A stretch of 64,000 bases of DNA from JAFKFI01 sp963795435 (GTDB lineage Bacteria > Pseudomonadota > Alphaproteobacteria > Acetobacterales > Acetobacteraceae): contig CAWCHV010000007.1 of the NCBI GenBank assembly GCA_963795435.1, positions 2,480,001 to 2,544,000 on the forward strand, in the 5' to 3' direction. The notes below the pieces were generated by a model that had not been told where the DNA came from, made no database searches, and was given only the letters and a program-made list of their open reading frames with translations. Numbering within the stretch: position 1 is the stretch's first letter; every line of letters begins with the position of its first letter. The position numbers and the translations under genes are program-made. Positions 1-9,136 of the stretch are shown one piece after another.

Positions 1-301
1 AATCCGCCGGGTTGCCGCGCACATACAGCATCCCGTTGATCGAGCTCGAACCGCCGAGCACCTTGCCGCGCGGCCAGTGGATCGCGCGCCCAGCGGTGCC
101 TTCGGTGCCCTCGGCGGTGTAGTTCCAGTTCACCACCGGATGCCGCAGCAGCTTCAGCACGCCGGCGGGAATGTGAATCCACGGGTTCGTGTCGCGGGGT
201 CCCGCCTCCAGCAGCAAGACGCGTGCGCCCGTCTCGCTGAGCCGAGCCGCGACGACGCAGCCGGCCGAGCCGGCGCCGATCACCACGTAGTCTGCTTCCA
301 T
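1..301 (-). CDS. GMC family oxidoreductase, N-terminal part (gene runs off the window edge)
   Basis: The minus strand read from position 301 gives an FAD-binding N-terminus: MEADYVVIGAGSAGC (a GxGxxG dinucleotide fold), then LLLEAG and the GMC signature region GKVLGGSSSINGMLYVRGN. This is the choline dehydrogenase/glucose-methanol-choline oxidase fold, flavoenzymes that oxidise alcohols. Only about 100 residues lie inside the window, so the substrate cannot be judged. The start is the ATG at 301, with no upstream coding signal. The gene is divergent from the histidine kinase, so the 190 bp between them should carry both promoters. Confidence 0.9.
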   Translation of the reverse strand, partial: MEADYVVIGAGSAGCVVAARLSETGARVLLLEAGPRDTNPWIHIPAGVLKLLRHPVVNWNYTAEGTEGTAGRAIHWPRGKVLGGSSSINGMLYVRGNPAD

Positions 302-492
302 GCCCGCTCCGTTTCCTGTCCCGAGGCATCGACCCTATCCCACCCGGCAACCCGTCGCGAGCACCTGTCCCGTGATGTCCGGAGGCCGCGCGAAGCTTGT
401 CCTTTGACACAGGGGAGCAAGCCCGAATATTGCTCTCCAGGATCGCGCGGACCCGGCATTCCCCACAGCATCGTCGCACCCAGGGAGGGAGC

Positions 493-3400
493 GTGAGCGA
501 AGCGGCGTCACTGCAATCGCTAGGCGCCGATGCCTCCGGCTTCCTTGCCAATGGCGGCGCAATGGGCGCCCGCATACGAGCGCACGGCTGGGACACGACC
601 CCGCTCGGGCCGCCCGAAACTTGGCCGCAGAGCCTCAAGATCGTCGTCCGGATCATGCTGACCTCGCGCTACGCCATGTGGATGGCGTGGGGGCCGGAGC
701 TCGTGTTTTTCTGCAACGACGCCTATCTGCCGACGCTCGGCGTCAAGGGCGAGTGGGCGCTCGGCGCGTCGGCGCGGACGGTGTGGGCGGAGATCTGGCC
801 CGACATCGGCCCGCGCATCGACAGGGTTCTCGAAACCGGCATCGCCACCTGGGACGAGAACCTGCTCCTGTTCCTGGAACGCAGCGGCTTCCCCGAGGAG
901 ACCTATCACACCTTCTCCTACAGCCCGGTGTCCGGCGACGACGGCACCATCGCCGGCATGTTGTGCGTGGTGACGGAGGAAACCGAGCGCCTCATCGGCG
1001 AGCGCCGCTTGGCCCTGCTCAGCGAGCTCGGAGCGGCGCTTTCGGCGACGAACGCGCATGACGAGGTCTGCGCCACCGTCGAGCGATGCGTCGGCGGGGG
1101 CAATAAGGACCTCCCATTCGCTCTCGCCTACCTGTTCGACCCGGACAGCGACCGCGCCCGCTTGGTCTGCGCCACTGGGATCGCGCGCGGACACCCGGCC
1201 GCGCCGGCGGTCATCGAGCTTGGCGGTTGTGACGCGGCGTGGCCGGCCGACAAGATTCTCGCCCAGGCGTCGCCCCTTATGGCCGACGATCTGGCGGCTC
1301 GGTGGGGTGCGGCGCTGCCGGCAGGACCCTGGAACAAGCCGCCGAGGCAAGCCACGGTTCTGCCGATCGCGAGTCAGGGTCAGGACCGGCCGGCGGGGTT
1401 CCTGGTTGCGGCGATCAATCCGTACCGGCCCTATGATGCGGAGTATGCCGGCTTCGTCGACCTGCTCGCGGCCCAGATCAGCTCGGCGCTGGCGAACGCT
1501 CACGCCTACGAGGCAGAGCGGACGCGCGCCGAGGCGCTGGCCGAGATCGACCGCGCGAAGACCACGTTCTTCTCGAACGTCAGCCACGAGTTCCGCACGC
1601 CGCTGACCCTGATGCTCGGACCACTGGAGGAGTCGCTGGCGAATGCCGACCGGCTCAACCCCGAGGAGCGCGAGCGCGTGCGGGTGGTCCACCGCAATGG
1701 GCTGCGCCTGCTGAAGCTGGTCAACTCGCTGCTCGACTTCTCGCGCATCGAGGCCGGCCGTGCCCAGGCCAGCTTCGTGCCGACCGACCTCGCTGCCCTG
1801 ACCACTGAGCTCGCCAGCAATTTCCGCTCGGCCTGCGACAAGGCGGGCCTAGCCCTCGTGGTCGATTGCCGGAAGCTTTCCGAGCCGGTCTATGTCGACC
1901 GCGACATGTGGGAGAAGGTCGCGCTCAACCTGCTCTCCAATGCGTTCAAGTTCACCTTCGCCGGCGAGATCACCGTCGAGCTCCGGCCCTGCGACGGGTC
2001 CGCGGAGTTCATCGTGCGCGACACCGGCACCGGGATTCCCGCCCACGAGTTGCCGCGACTGTTCGAGCGCTTTCACCGGGTAGAGGGCGCGCAGGGCCGC
2101 AGCTTCGAGGGCAGCGGCATCGGGCTCGCCCTGGTGCGGGAGCTGGTCAAGCTGCATGGCGGGGCGATCCGGGTCGAGAGCGAGGTCGGGCGAGGGACCG
2201 CCTTCATCGTCTCCGTCCCGTTCGGCACCGCGCATCTGCCAGAGGACAAAATCGGCGCGGCGCGCGCGCTCACCTCGACGGCGGTGCGCGCCCACGCCTA
2301 TGTCGAGGAGACGCTGCGCTGGCTGCCCGACGCGGCGTCCGCCGAGGAGACGATCGAGAAGGGTTCCACGGATTTCGACGCGCCGCCGCCCATCGCCGGC
2401 GTGGGCCAGCGGGCGCGGCTCCTGTTGGCCGATGACAACGCCGACATGCGCGAGTACGTGTGCCGGTTGCTCGGGCCGCTGCACGAGGTCGAGGCGGTGC
2501 CGGACGGGCAGGCGGCGCTCGACGCGATCCGGCAGCGCCGGCCGGACCTGGTGTTGACCGACGTGATGATGCCCCGGCTCGACGGCTTCGGCCTGCTGCG
2601 CGCGATCCGCGCCGACCCGGAACTCAACGAGCTTCCGGTGGTCATGCTATCCGCCCGCGCCGGCGAGGAGGCGAGCATCGAGGGCCGCTCGGCGGGGGCG
2701 GACGACTATTTGGTGAAACCGTTCTCGGCGCGCGAGCTGATCGCCCGCGTCAATACCGCCCTGACGATGGCGCGCCTGCGCCGCGAGCACACCGAATTGC
2801 TCCAGCGGCTCAACGAGACGCTGGCGGAGCGCGTTGTCCAGCGCACCATCGAGCGTGACCGCATCTGGCATTTCTCCACCGAGCTGATGGCGGTCGCCGG
2901 CATTGACGGATATCTCAGGGAAGTCAACCCCGCGTGGTCTCGCGTGCTCGGCCACGACGAGGCAACGTTGCTGTCGCGACCCTTCATCGACTTCATTCAT
3001 CCCGATGACCGCGCTGTCGCCGGCGAGGTGGTGGCGATGCTCGGGCGCGGCGAGAACGTTGCCCGGTTCGAGGACCGGCTGCTTCACGCGGACGGCAGCT
3101 ATCGCTGGATCGCCTGGACCGCCGCGGCCGACGATGCGGTGTTCCATGCGATCGGCCGCGACGTGACCGAGGAGCGGGAGGCCGCCGAGGCCCTCGCCAA
3201 GGCGGAGGCGCAGCTCCGCCACGCGCAGCGGATGGAGGCGGTCGGCACACTGACCGGCGGGGTGGCGCACGACTTCAACAATCTCCTCCAGGTCATCAGC
3301 AGCAATCTCCAGCTCATGACCAAGGATGTCGCGGGAAACGAGCGAGCCGAGCAACGGCTGCGCAACGCCCTGGCCGGCGTCTCGCGCGGCTCCAAGCTGT

Positions 3401-4776
3401 CGTCTCAGCTCCTCGCCTTCGGCCGCCGTCAGCCGCTCGCGCCCAAGGTGGTCAATCTCGGCCGTCTCGTGCGCGGCCTCGACGACATGCTGCGCCGCGC
3501 GCTCGGCGAGGCGGTCGAGGTGGAGACCGTGATCGCCGGCGGTCTGTGGAACACCTTCGTCGACGTGGCGCAGGTGGAGAACGCACTCCTCAATCTCGCG
3601 ATCAATGCGCGGGATGCGATGGAGGGGCGCGGCAGGCTGACGATCGAGGCCGGCAACGCCTCGCTCGACGCGATCTACGCCGCGCGGCACGCCGAGGTGA
3701 TGCCCGGGCAGTATGTCGTGCTGGCGGTGACGGACACCGGCTGCGGCATTCCCGCCGACATCATCGAGCACGTGTTCGACCCGTTCTTCACGACCAAGCA
3801 GGAGGGTCAGGGGACCGGCCTCGGCCTCAGCATGGTGTTCGGCTTCGTCAAGCAGTCCGGCGGGCACATCAAGATCTACAGCGAGCCCGGTCAGGGAACG
3901 ACGATCCGCATCTACCTGCCCCGCACGCGCCAGGAGGAGGACATCGCGACCGACGTCGAGACCGGACCGGTGACGGGCGGTACGGAAACCGTTCTGGTCG
4001 TCGAGGACGACGAGGACGTGCGGGTCGCCGCGATCGAGATACTGTCCGATCTCGGCTATCGCGTGCTCCGGGCGAGGGACGCCCAGAGCGCGCTGGCGAT
4101 CGTCGAGAGCGGCGTGCCGATCGACGTGCTGTTCACCGATGTCGTGATGCCGGGCACCCTGCGCAGTCCCGAGTTGGCCAGGAAGGCGCGGGAGCGGCTA
4201 CCGAGCATCGCGGTACTGTTCACCTCGGGATACACCGACAACGCCATCGTGCATGGCGGCCGGCTCGATGACGGCATCGAGTTGCTGAGCAAGCCCTACA
4301 CGCGCGAGGCACTGGCGCGGAAGCTGCGCTACATCCTGCGCAACCAGCCGCAAAAGGCGACCTTCCGGTCCGCGTCATCGGAGGAACCGAGGCCCATCAC
4401 CAACAGCCATCCGGTCGGTCGGCTCCGGGTGCTGCTGGTGGAGGACGACGCGCTGATCCGGATGTCGGCAGCCGACATGCTGGCCAATCTCGGGCACTCG
4501 GTGATCGAGGCGGCCAATGCGAGTGAGGCGCTGGCCGTCTTGGAGGCGCACGCCGTCGACGTCATGCTGACCGATATCGGGCTGCCGGGTCTGTCGGGCA
4601 GCGAACTGGCGGCCCGCGCCAGCCAGCGCGTCCCCGGACTCAAAGTGGTGTTCGCCTCCGGGCGCGACGCTGTGCCCGGCGGGGCGAGCGAGGGCCCGCT
4701 CGCCAAATCGATCCTCCTGCGGAAGCCCTACGGTCCGGACGAGTTGGCGGAAGCCCTGAGAACGGCAGCCTCGTAA
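493..4776 (+). CDS. hybrid sensor histidine kinase with two kinase cores and three receiver domains
   Basis: This is a 1427-residue signalling protein with no clear transmembrane segment. Order by motif: PAS-like region (about 20-160), GAF-like region (about 175-335), HisKA with VSHEFRTP (phospho-His365), HATPase (NLLSNAFKF, DTGTGIP), receiver 1 (Asp690 in LTDVMMP), PAS (about 795-905), second HisKA with GGVAHDFNNLLQ (His926), second HATPase (DTGCGIP, GTGLGLSM), receiver 2 (Asp1216) and receiver 3 (Asp1361). The GTG at 493 is preferred because AGGGAGGG sits just before it; the frame is open back to 397, but that part looks non-coding. Two complete kinase cores in one chain suggest multi-input integration. 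The output partner and the signal are not identifiable from context. Confidence 0.9.
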   Translation: MSEAASLQSLGADASGFLANGGAMGARIRAHGWDTTPLGPPETWPQSLKIVVRIMLTSRYAMWMAWGPELVFFCNDAYLPTLGVKGEWALGASARTVWAEIWPDIGPRIDRVLETGIATWDENLLLFLERSGFPEETYHTFSYSPVSGDDGTIAGMLCVVTEETERLIGERRLALLSELGAALSATNAHDEVCATVERCVGGGNKDLPFALAYLFDPDSDRARLVCATGIARGHPAAPAVIELGGCDAAWPADKILAQASPLMADDLAARWGAALPAGPWNKPPRQATVLPIASQGQDRPAGFLVAAINPYRPYDAEYAGFVDLLAAQISSALANAHAYEAERTRAEALAEIDRAKTTFFSNVSHEFRTPLTLMLGPLEESLANADRLNPEERERVRVVHRNGLRLLKLVNSLLDFSRIEAGRAQASFVPTDLAALTTELASNFRSACDKAGLALVVDCRKLSEPVYVDRDMWEKVALNLLSNAFKFTFAGEITVELRPCDGSAEFIVRDTGTGIPAHELPRLFERFHRVEGAQGRSFEGSGIGLALVRELVKLHGGAIRVESEVGRGTAFIVSVPFGTAHLPEDKIGAARALTSTAVRAHAYVEETLRWLPDAASAEETIEKGSTDFDAPPPIAGVGQRARLLLADDNADMREYVCRLLGPLHEVEAVPDGQAALDAIRQRRPDLVLTDVMMPRLDGFGLLRAIRADPELNELPVVMLSARAGEEASIEGRSAGADDYLVKPFSARELIARVNTALTMARLRREHTELLQRLNETLAERVVQRTIERDRIWHFSTELMAVAGIDGYLREVNPAWSRVLGHDEATLLSRPFIDFIHPDDRAVAGEVVAMLGRGENVARFEDRLLHADGSYRWIAWTAAADDAVFHAIGRDVTEEREAAEALAKAEAQLRHAQRMEAVGTLTGGVAHDFNNLLQVISSNLQLMTKDVAGNERAEQRLRNALAGVSRGSKLSSQLLAFGRRQPLAPKVVNLGRLVRGLDDMLRRALGEAVEVETVIAGGLWNTFVDVAQVENALLNLAINARDAMEGRGRLTIEAGNASLDAIYAARHAEVMPGQYVVLAVTDTGCGIPADIIEHVFDPFFTTKQEGQGTGLGLSMVFGFVKQSGGHIKIYSEPGQGTTIRIYLPRTRQEEDIATDVETGPVTGGTETVLVVEDDEDVRVAAIEILSDLGYRVLRARDAQSALAIVESGVPIDVLFTDVVMPGTLRSPELARKARERLPSIAVLFTSGYTDNAIVHGGRLDDGIELLSKPYTREALARKLRYILRNQPQKATFRSASSEEPRPITNSHPVGRLRVLLVEDDALIRMSAADMLANLGHSVIEAANASEALAVLEAHAVDVMLTDIGLPGLSGSELAARASQRVPGLKVVFASGRDAVPGGASEGPLAKSILLRKPYGPDELAEALRTAAS

Positions 4777-5471
4777 ATCGAGGCGGATCCGGAACAGTGC
4801 CGAGTTCGGACTGAAACGTTTTGTGACACCTGGGACTACCCGATGCGGTGATACGCAAAGGGGTCGATGAATACTGCTGTACCCCAGAGTGCGATGACAC
4901 GATCTTGACGGCCAGCATTCACAATTTGGCTGCATTCTGCGCGGATAATCACGGCTTCAGACCACAAGACGGGAGTGCGGAAACATTGTCGATGTCGGAC
5001 GTGATCGCGATTGTGCCGCTTGTGGTGGGCCTCTTGCTCTGGGCCTACCTGCCCCCTGATCGGGAGCGCCAGACACGATCGCCGCCACGCTCCCCCGCCT
5101 CGGCCGATCTGGGAGAACGGCCTGGCGTGCCTCCTCCATTCGGATCCCCGGATGGAAATGCGCACACACCCGCCGAGCCGTCCCGCGGCTGATCCCCGGC
5201 GCCGCTTCCAGGTCGATTGGCTGGCCGCTGTACTGCGGCCGGCCCATCGCAACCTCCAGCATCGCGCACGACGCCGGAACGATCGAAGGCGGCGGTAGAT
5301 GGCGGAGGGAGCGCAACATCCATCGCGAACTACCGCGATCGCCACTTCCTTCGTGCCGGGCCGGGTTTCCGGCCAGTTCAGCCAAAACGCCGTCATCCGA
5401 TTCACTTGGGGTCGCCCGCGCCTCCTTGCGGCCAGGGCGTCTCCTCCGTCCCTACGTCGCGGTGCTGACAG
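4777..5471. other. intergenic stretch without a convincing gene
   Basis: About 700 bp between the kinase and the P450. The first 200 bp are clearly less GC-rich than the surroundings. The only recognisable content is the uvrC-tail copy on the minus strand (listed separately). A short open frame from 4992 encodes one hydrophobic stretch, but it then reads through the antisense of that copy, so I do not call it a gene. Confidence 0.6.
5126..5214 (-). pseudogene. copy of the 3' end of uvrC (remnant)
   Basis: The minus strand reads DLEAAPGISRGTARRVCAHF, then HPGIRMEEAR. This is the last stretch of the UvrC encoded at 18483-20393, which reads DLEAAPGISRETARRVYAHF and then HPGVRMEEAR. By eye about 79 of 90 bases match. 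Similarity stops abruptly on both sides and the stop codon is not conserved, so it is a detached (HhH)2-domain fragment rather than a gene. It may come from a duplication, or from a mobile element that carried a uvrC end. Confidence 0.8.
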
Positions 5472-6680
5472 TCATCCCGAGGCCCGAAGCAGCCGTACCG
5501 GCAGGCTCGAGAGCCCGCGCAGCGTGTTGTTGTAGCGCCGGCGCACGGGTCCGGTGATCTCGATTGCCGCGGCCTTTCGCGCGAGAGCGCCGAGCACCAT
5601 CTCGCCCTCCAGCCGCGCCAGCACCTGACCGACGCAGCCATGAATGCCGGTGCCGAAGCCGACATGACCGGCATTGGAGCGGGCGACGTCGTATTGCTCC
5701 GGCCGCTCCCAGCGGCGCGGGTCGCGGTTCGCCGCGCCCAGGAACATCAGCACCTTCTCGTCCTTGCCGACTGGCACGCCGGCGATCTCGGTCGGCCGGG
5801 TGGTGGTGCGGAAGAAGGTTTGCACTGGGCTCTCGTAGCGCACCGCTTCCTCGAACGCCGCGCGCGCCAGCGAGGGATCGGCGCGCAGCCGCTGAAACTG
5901 GTCGGGGAAGCGGGCGAGGCAGTAGAGCGCGGCGCCGAGCCCGCTCACCGTGGTGTCCACCCCCGCCGTCAGCACCGAGCGCACCACCAGCGGCGCCTCC
6001 TCGGCGGTGAGCTCTCCGGCATCGGCGGCAGCGTGGATGGCGGCGCCGAACCCCCCGGGAGCAAGGGCGTCGCGCCGCGACTGCGCCTGCACCCAGGCGA
6101 TCACCGGCTCCGCGTCCTTGACTGCTTCGTCGAAGAACGCGTTGCGAGGCCCGAACGAGTTAAACACCATGTTGCCGTACGGCAGCAGGTAGCGCCGGTT
6201 CTCGCGCGGCATCCCGACCGCGTCGGGGAACACGCTCAGCGGATAGGCCTCGGCGAGATCGGGAATGGCGTCGAAGCTGCCGCGATCGAGCAATTCCTCG
6301 ATCAGCGCGTCGGCGGCGCGGGCGAATTCGGCGCGCAGGCCGCGTATCGCGGCGGGGGAGAGCACGCGGTCGAGCACCCGGCGGGTGCGGTCGTGCAGCG
6401 GCGGATCGGTTTCCAGCACCAGGCTCGGCAGCCGCCAGGGCTTTTCCTTGGCGAAGTCCGACAGACCGGCGCCACGCGCCGAGGAAAATGTCTGCCAGTC
6501 ATTCAGCACGGCGTGGACCTGCGCGTGGCGTGCCACCGCGAGCACGCCGTAGCGCGACAACCGCACCACCGGGCCGGCCTCGCGCAATTCGTCATGGATC
6601 GGGTGCGGGTTCTCGAAGAACGCGGCCGAGAACGGGTCCGCGTCCGACACCGGGATCGTGTGGCCCACCGGGGTATTCAC
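5472..6680 (-). CDS. cytochrome P450, CYP199A-like
   Basis: 402 residues. The haem-binding loop is VGFGTGIHGCVGQVLARLEG with the axial Cys. The I-helix reads LTAGVDTTVSG and the K-helix EEAVRYESPVQTFFRTTT. From the N-terminal motif GLSDFAKEKPW to the end NNTLRGLSSLPV it follows CYP199A enzymes of Rhodopseudomonas, which demethylate or hydroxylate para-substituted benzoates. A para-substituted aromatic acid is therefore the likely substrate (inference). The start is the GTG at 6680, which overlaps the upstream stop as GTGA, so translation is probably coupled. No ferredoxin or reductase gene lies next to it. Confidence 0.93.
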   Translation of the reverse strand: MNTPVGHTIPVSDADPFSAAFFENPHPIHDELREAGPVVRLSRYGVLAVARHAQVHAVLNDWQTFSSARGAGLSDFAKEKPWRLPSLVLETDPPLHDRTRRVLDRVLSPAAIRGLRAEFARAADALIEELLDRGSFDAIPDLAEAYPLSVFPDAVGMPRENRRYLLPYGNMVFNSFGPRNAFFDEAVKDAEPVIAWVQAQSRRDALAPGGFGAAIHAAADAGELTAEEAPLVVRSVLTAGVDTTVSGLGAALYCLARFPDQFQRLRADPSLARAAFEEAVRYESPVQTFFRTTTRPTEIAGVPVGKDEKVLMFLGAANRDPRRWERPEQYDVARSNAGHVGFGTGIHGCVGQVLARLEGEMVLGALARKAAAIEITGPVRRRYNNTLRGLSSLPVRLLRASG

Positions 6681-6919
6681 GGGCGAGCCTCCTTGTCCGA
6701 GCCGTCGAGCATGGTGCGGCCTGCCCCGGTCAGCTCCACTCGCCCGCCCTCGAAGCGGACCAGCCCGCCGACAAGCGCGTCCTCCCAGATCGACAGGCGC
6801 GGGCAGCTGCTCTGCCAGGCATCCATCACGTCGGCTCGCCGGCGCGGGGCGCTCGACACCCAGGCGAGGAATTGCAGGGTCAGCGCCCGGCTTGACGGCG
6901 TTGCGAGCGGTTCGGTCAT
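6677..6919 (-). CDS. small winged-helix-like protein coupled to the P450
   Basis: 80 residues from the ATG at 6919 (MTEPLATPSSRALTLQFLAW) to a stop that overlaps the P450 start. The sequence looks like one helical DNA-binding-type module followed by a short beta wing (GGLVRFEGGRVELTGAGRTM), but I do not recognise a named family. Its tight GTGA overlap with the P450 gene suggests a role in regulating or assisting that enzyme. It begins an apparent two-gene unit, with the promoter expected in the 6920-7043 gap that it shares with the divergent DUF4157 gene. Confidence 0.6.
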   Translation of the reverse strand: MTEPLATPSSRALTLQFLAWVSSAPRRRADVMDAWQSSCPRLSIWEDALVGGLVRFEGGRVELTGAGRTMLDGSDKEARP

Positions 6920-7043
6920 CGGCCTGCTCCGTTGCTTCATCGCCTCGGTGGCGCCCAATATTGTTGCATCGAACCGAAATATGCGAGCATCATAACCGCT
7001 CCGTTTTCGCCGGCGACCCTCATCGACCGGAGACTATGTAGCC

Positions 7044-8342
7044 ATGTTCGCTCCGTCCGCCGCCAAGGCAATCCCTCGTTCCAATCGAGGCCATCAGCGC
7101 GGGGCGCCGGCGGCGCGACACGTTGGGCGTGGATGGGCCGGACAGGCGCACAAGTCCCAGCGAATTGTCGGCGGTCAGGAGGCGGAAGCCAACGGCGGCA
7201 CCCAGGGAGCGATGGGCCTAGCGTGGGATTTCGGCAAGATGGCGGTACACGCACCTGGACGGTCAAGCGGTGCCGTGCCTGCCATGTCGCTGCGGTCGCC
7301 GGTCGTGCTCCAGGCCAAGCTGACGGTGGGCGACCCAGTGGGCGTGTACGAGCAGGAGGCTGACCAGGTCGCCGATCAGGTCATGCGGATGCCCGATCCG
7401 GGGTCATTGCAGCGTACACCTTGCGCCTGCGGCGGCAGCTGCCCGCGCTGCGCAGCCGAGACCGCGCAGCGCCAAATCGCGAAGCGCCAAACCGCTCAGG
7501 GCCAAACCGCTCGGGGCCAAACCGGGCGGATCGGCCAGCCGGCAGGTCCGACCATCGCCGAGGCTGCGACCGATGTCTCGCTGCTGGTCGCACACGGCAC
7601 CAGCGGCGGCGGCCAGGCGATCGACGAAGACACGCGAGCGTTCATGGAGCCCCGGTTCGGGCGCGACTTCGGCCATGTCCGGGTACACGCCGATGCCGCT
7701 GCCGCAGCGTCGGCCCGCGCGATCAACGCGGCGGCCTATGCCGTGGGCGACCAGATCGTGTTCGGCGCGGGCCGCTACGCCCCGGGGACAAGCGAAGGAC
7801 GCCGACTGCTCGCGCACGAGCTGACCCATACCGTCCAGCAAGGCGCCGTCGCCCCTGACACGATCAGCCGCAGCATTGCGCGACCCATCAGCACGGGCGC
7901 GATGGAAATCGTCCAGCGAACCGGAGAATGCGACGGGAAGCCCAAGGGTAGTTGCTTTGGGGGCTGTGTTCCCGCGGATGGCCGGGGCACCGGCTTCTGC
8001 GCCTGGTCGGGCACGATCAAATACGGCTGTATCTGCTACCGGCGTGATCAGCCGATGCTGCGGGCGGTTGAGCAGGCCTTGTTCAACCTCGTCATCGCCG
8101 CCTTGATTGTTGCCGGCATAGTACTGACCGCGGCGGCCATCGCCGCGATCATCGCGTGCCTGTTAGGACCTTGCGAGGCGGCGGCGCTGATCGCGGCGTT
8201 AGGCTTTGGCGCGGCGATGATCGTTCTCGGCATCATCGGCGCCGGCGGGGCCGGGGCTGGATCAGGCGCAGGGCCGGCGGCGGAGGCCGGCAACGGCGGC
8301 GGCGCGGACGGCGGCGCTGCAGACGGAAGCGCTACCGCCTGA
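7044..8342 (+). CDS. DUF4157 / eCIS-core domain protein with hydrophobic C-terminus
   Basis: 432 residues. The conserved segment starts at VGDPVGVYEQEADQVADQV, continues through the Cys motif CACGGSCPRC and a short Q-rich repeat (RQIAKRQTAQGQTARGQT), and then has the DUF4157 core: EPRFGRDFGHVRVHAD, then HELTHTVQQ, a zinc-metalloprotease-like HExxH variant. After a Cys-rich stretch come two or three hydrophobic helices (about 335-395) and a Gly/Ala-rich tail. DUF4157 is known as the core domain of cargo proteins of extracellular contractile injection systems, but it also occurs alone. No tail-sheath or baseplate genes are nearby. No signal peptide is seen. Confidence 0.85.
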   Translation: MFAPSAAKAIPRSNRGHQRGAPAARHVGRGWAGQAHKSQRIVGGQEAEANGGTQGAMGLAWDFGKMAVHAPGRSSGAVPAMSLRSPVVLQAKLTVGDPVGVYEQEADQVADQVMRMPDPGSLQRTPCACGGSCPRCAAETAQRQIAKRQTAQGQTARGQTGRIGQPAGPTIAEAATDVSLLVAHGTSGGGQAIDEDTRAFMEPRFGRDFGHVRVHADAAAAASARAINAAAYAVGDQIVFGAGRYAPGTSEGRRLLAHELTHTVQQGAVAPDTISRSIARPISTGAMEIVQRTGECDGKPKGSCFGGCVPADGRGTGFCAWSGTIKYGCICYRRDQPMLRAVEQALFNLVIAALIVAGIVLTAAAIAAIIACLLGPCEAAALIAALGFGAAMIVLGIIGAGGAGAGSGAGPAAEAGNGGGADGGAADGSATA

Positions 8343-8349
8343 TGCCGCG

Positions 8350-9051
8350 CTAGCGCCGGATGAAGCGCCAGTAGAGAGGCCGCCGCCCATCGCGCAGCGC
8401 CTTGGCCTCGTATCGGGTGCGTGGCCAGCCGTCCGGGCGATGGTCCGCCGGCGGGGGCGCGTCGAACAGCGCCTGATTGGCCATCACGTCGACAATCCAG
8501 GCTTGGTAGGTCGGATCGTCGCTGGCGGCGCGCCATTCCGCGCCTGGCTTGAGCACGCGGGCGAGTTCGGGCAGCAGCGCGGGGTGGATGAAGCGGCGCT
8601 TCGCGTGGCGGGCCTTGGGCCAGGGGTCGGGGAACAGGAGAAACAAGCGGTCGAGGCAGGAATTGGGCAGCAGGCGGAGCAGGATGCGGGCGTCGCCGGT
8701 CCAAAGGCGGAGGTTGGGCGGCACGGGGGCGGTGGCCTCGGCACCCTCCGGCACGACGCGCGAGAGCAGCGAACAGACGCCGTTCTCGAAGACCTCGCAG
8801 GCGATCAGGCCCGCGTTCGGATGTGCGGCGACCTGGGCGAGCGCGTGCTCGCCGCCGCCGAAGCCAATTTCGAACCACAGTTCGTCGAGCGGCGCGGCGA
8901 ATGCGGCGCGCGGATCGGCGGCTTGCGTCTCGGGGAATGCCAGGCGGGGCAGGGTGACGTCGAGCAGCCGGCGCTGGCGCGCGCGCAGCGAGTGGCCGCG
9001 GGCGCGGCCGTAGAGCCGGTCGGGCGGGAGCTTGAGGGTAATGGAAGCCAT
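8350..9051 (-). CDS. trmB: tRNA (guanine-N7-)-methyltransferase
   Basis: 233 residues. The SAM-binding segment is ELWFEIGFGGGEHALAQVA and the family motif is LLFPDPWPKARHAKRRFI. The C-terminal region ends DGRRPLYWRFIRR, and RTRYEAKAL is also typical of TrmB. The enzyme methylates G46 in the variable loop of tRNAs. The gene follows metK on the same strand with an 85 bp gap, which puts SAM synthesis and a SAM user in one probable transcript. Confidence 0.95.
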   Translation of the reverse strand: MASITLKLPPDRLYGRARGHSLRARQRRLLDVTLPRLAFPETQAADPRAAFAAPLDELWFEIGFGGGEHALAQVAAHPNAGLIACEVFENGVCSLLSRVVPEGAEATAPVPPNLRLWTGDARILLRLLPNSCLDRLFLLFPDPWPKARHAKRRFIHPALLPELARVLKPGAEWRAASDDPTYQAWIVDVMANQALFDAPPPADHRPDGWPRTRYEAKALRDGRRPLYWRFIRR

Positions 9052-9136
9052 CCGCTCGATAACGCGGCATCACCCCAACCGGTGGAGGGGCTTGGGCTGC
9101 GAAGAGCAGACCAAGGGCCGGGGTGAGGGCTGCTGC

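Noticed and set aside
4848..5192. Plus-strand frame with one hydrophobic helix (VIAIVPLVVGLLLWAYL)
   Set aside because: No ribosome site or family, and its second half is the antisense of the uvrC-tail remnant.
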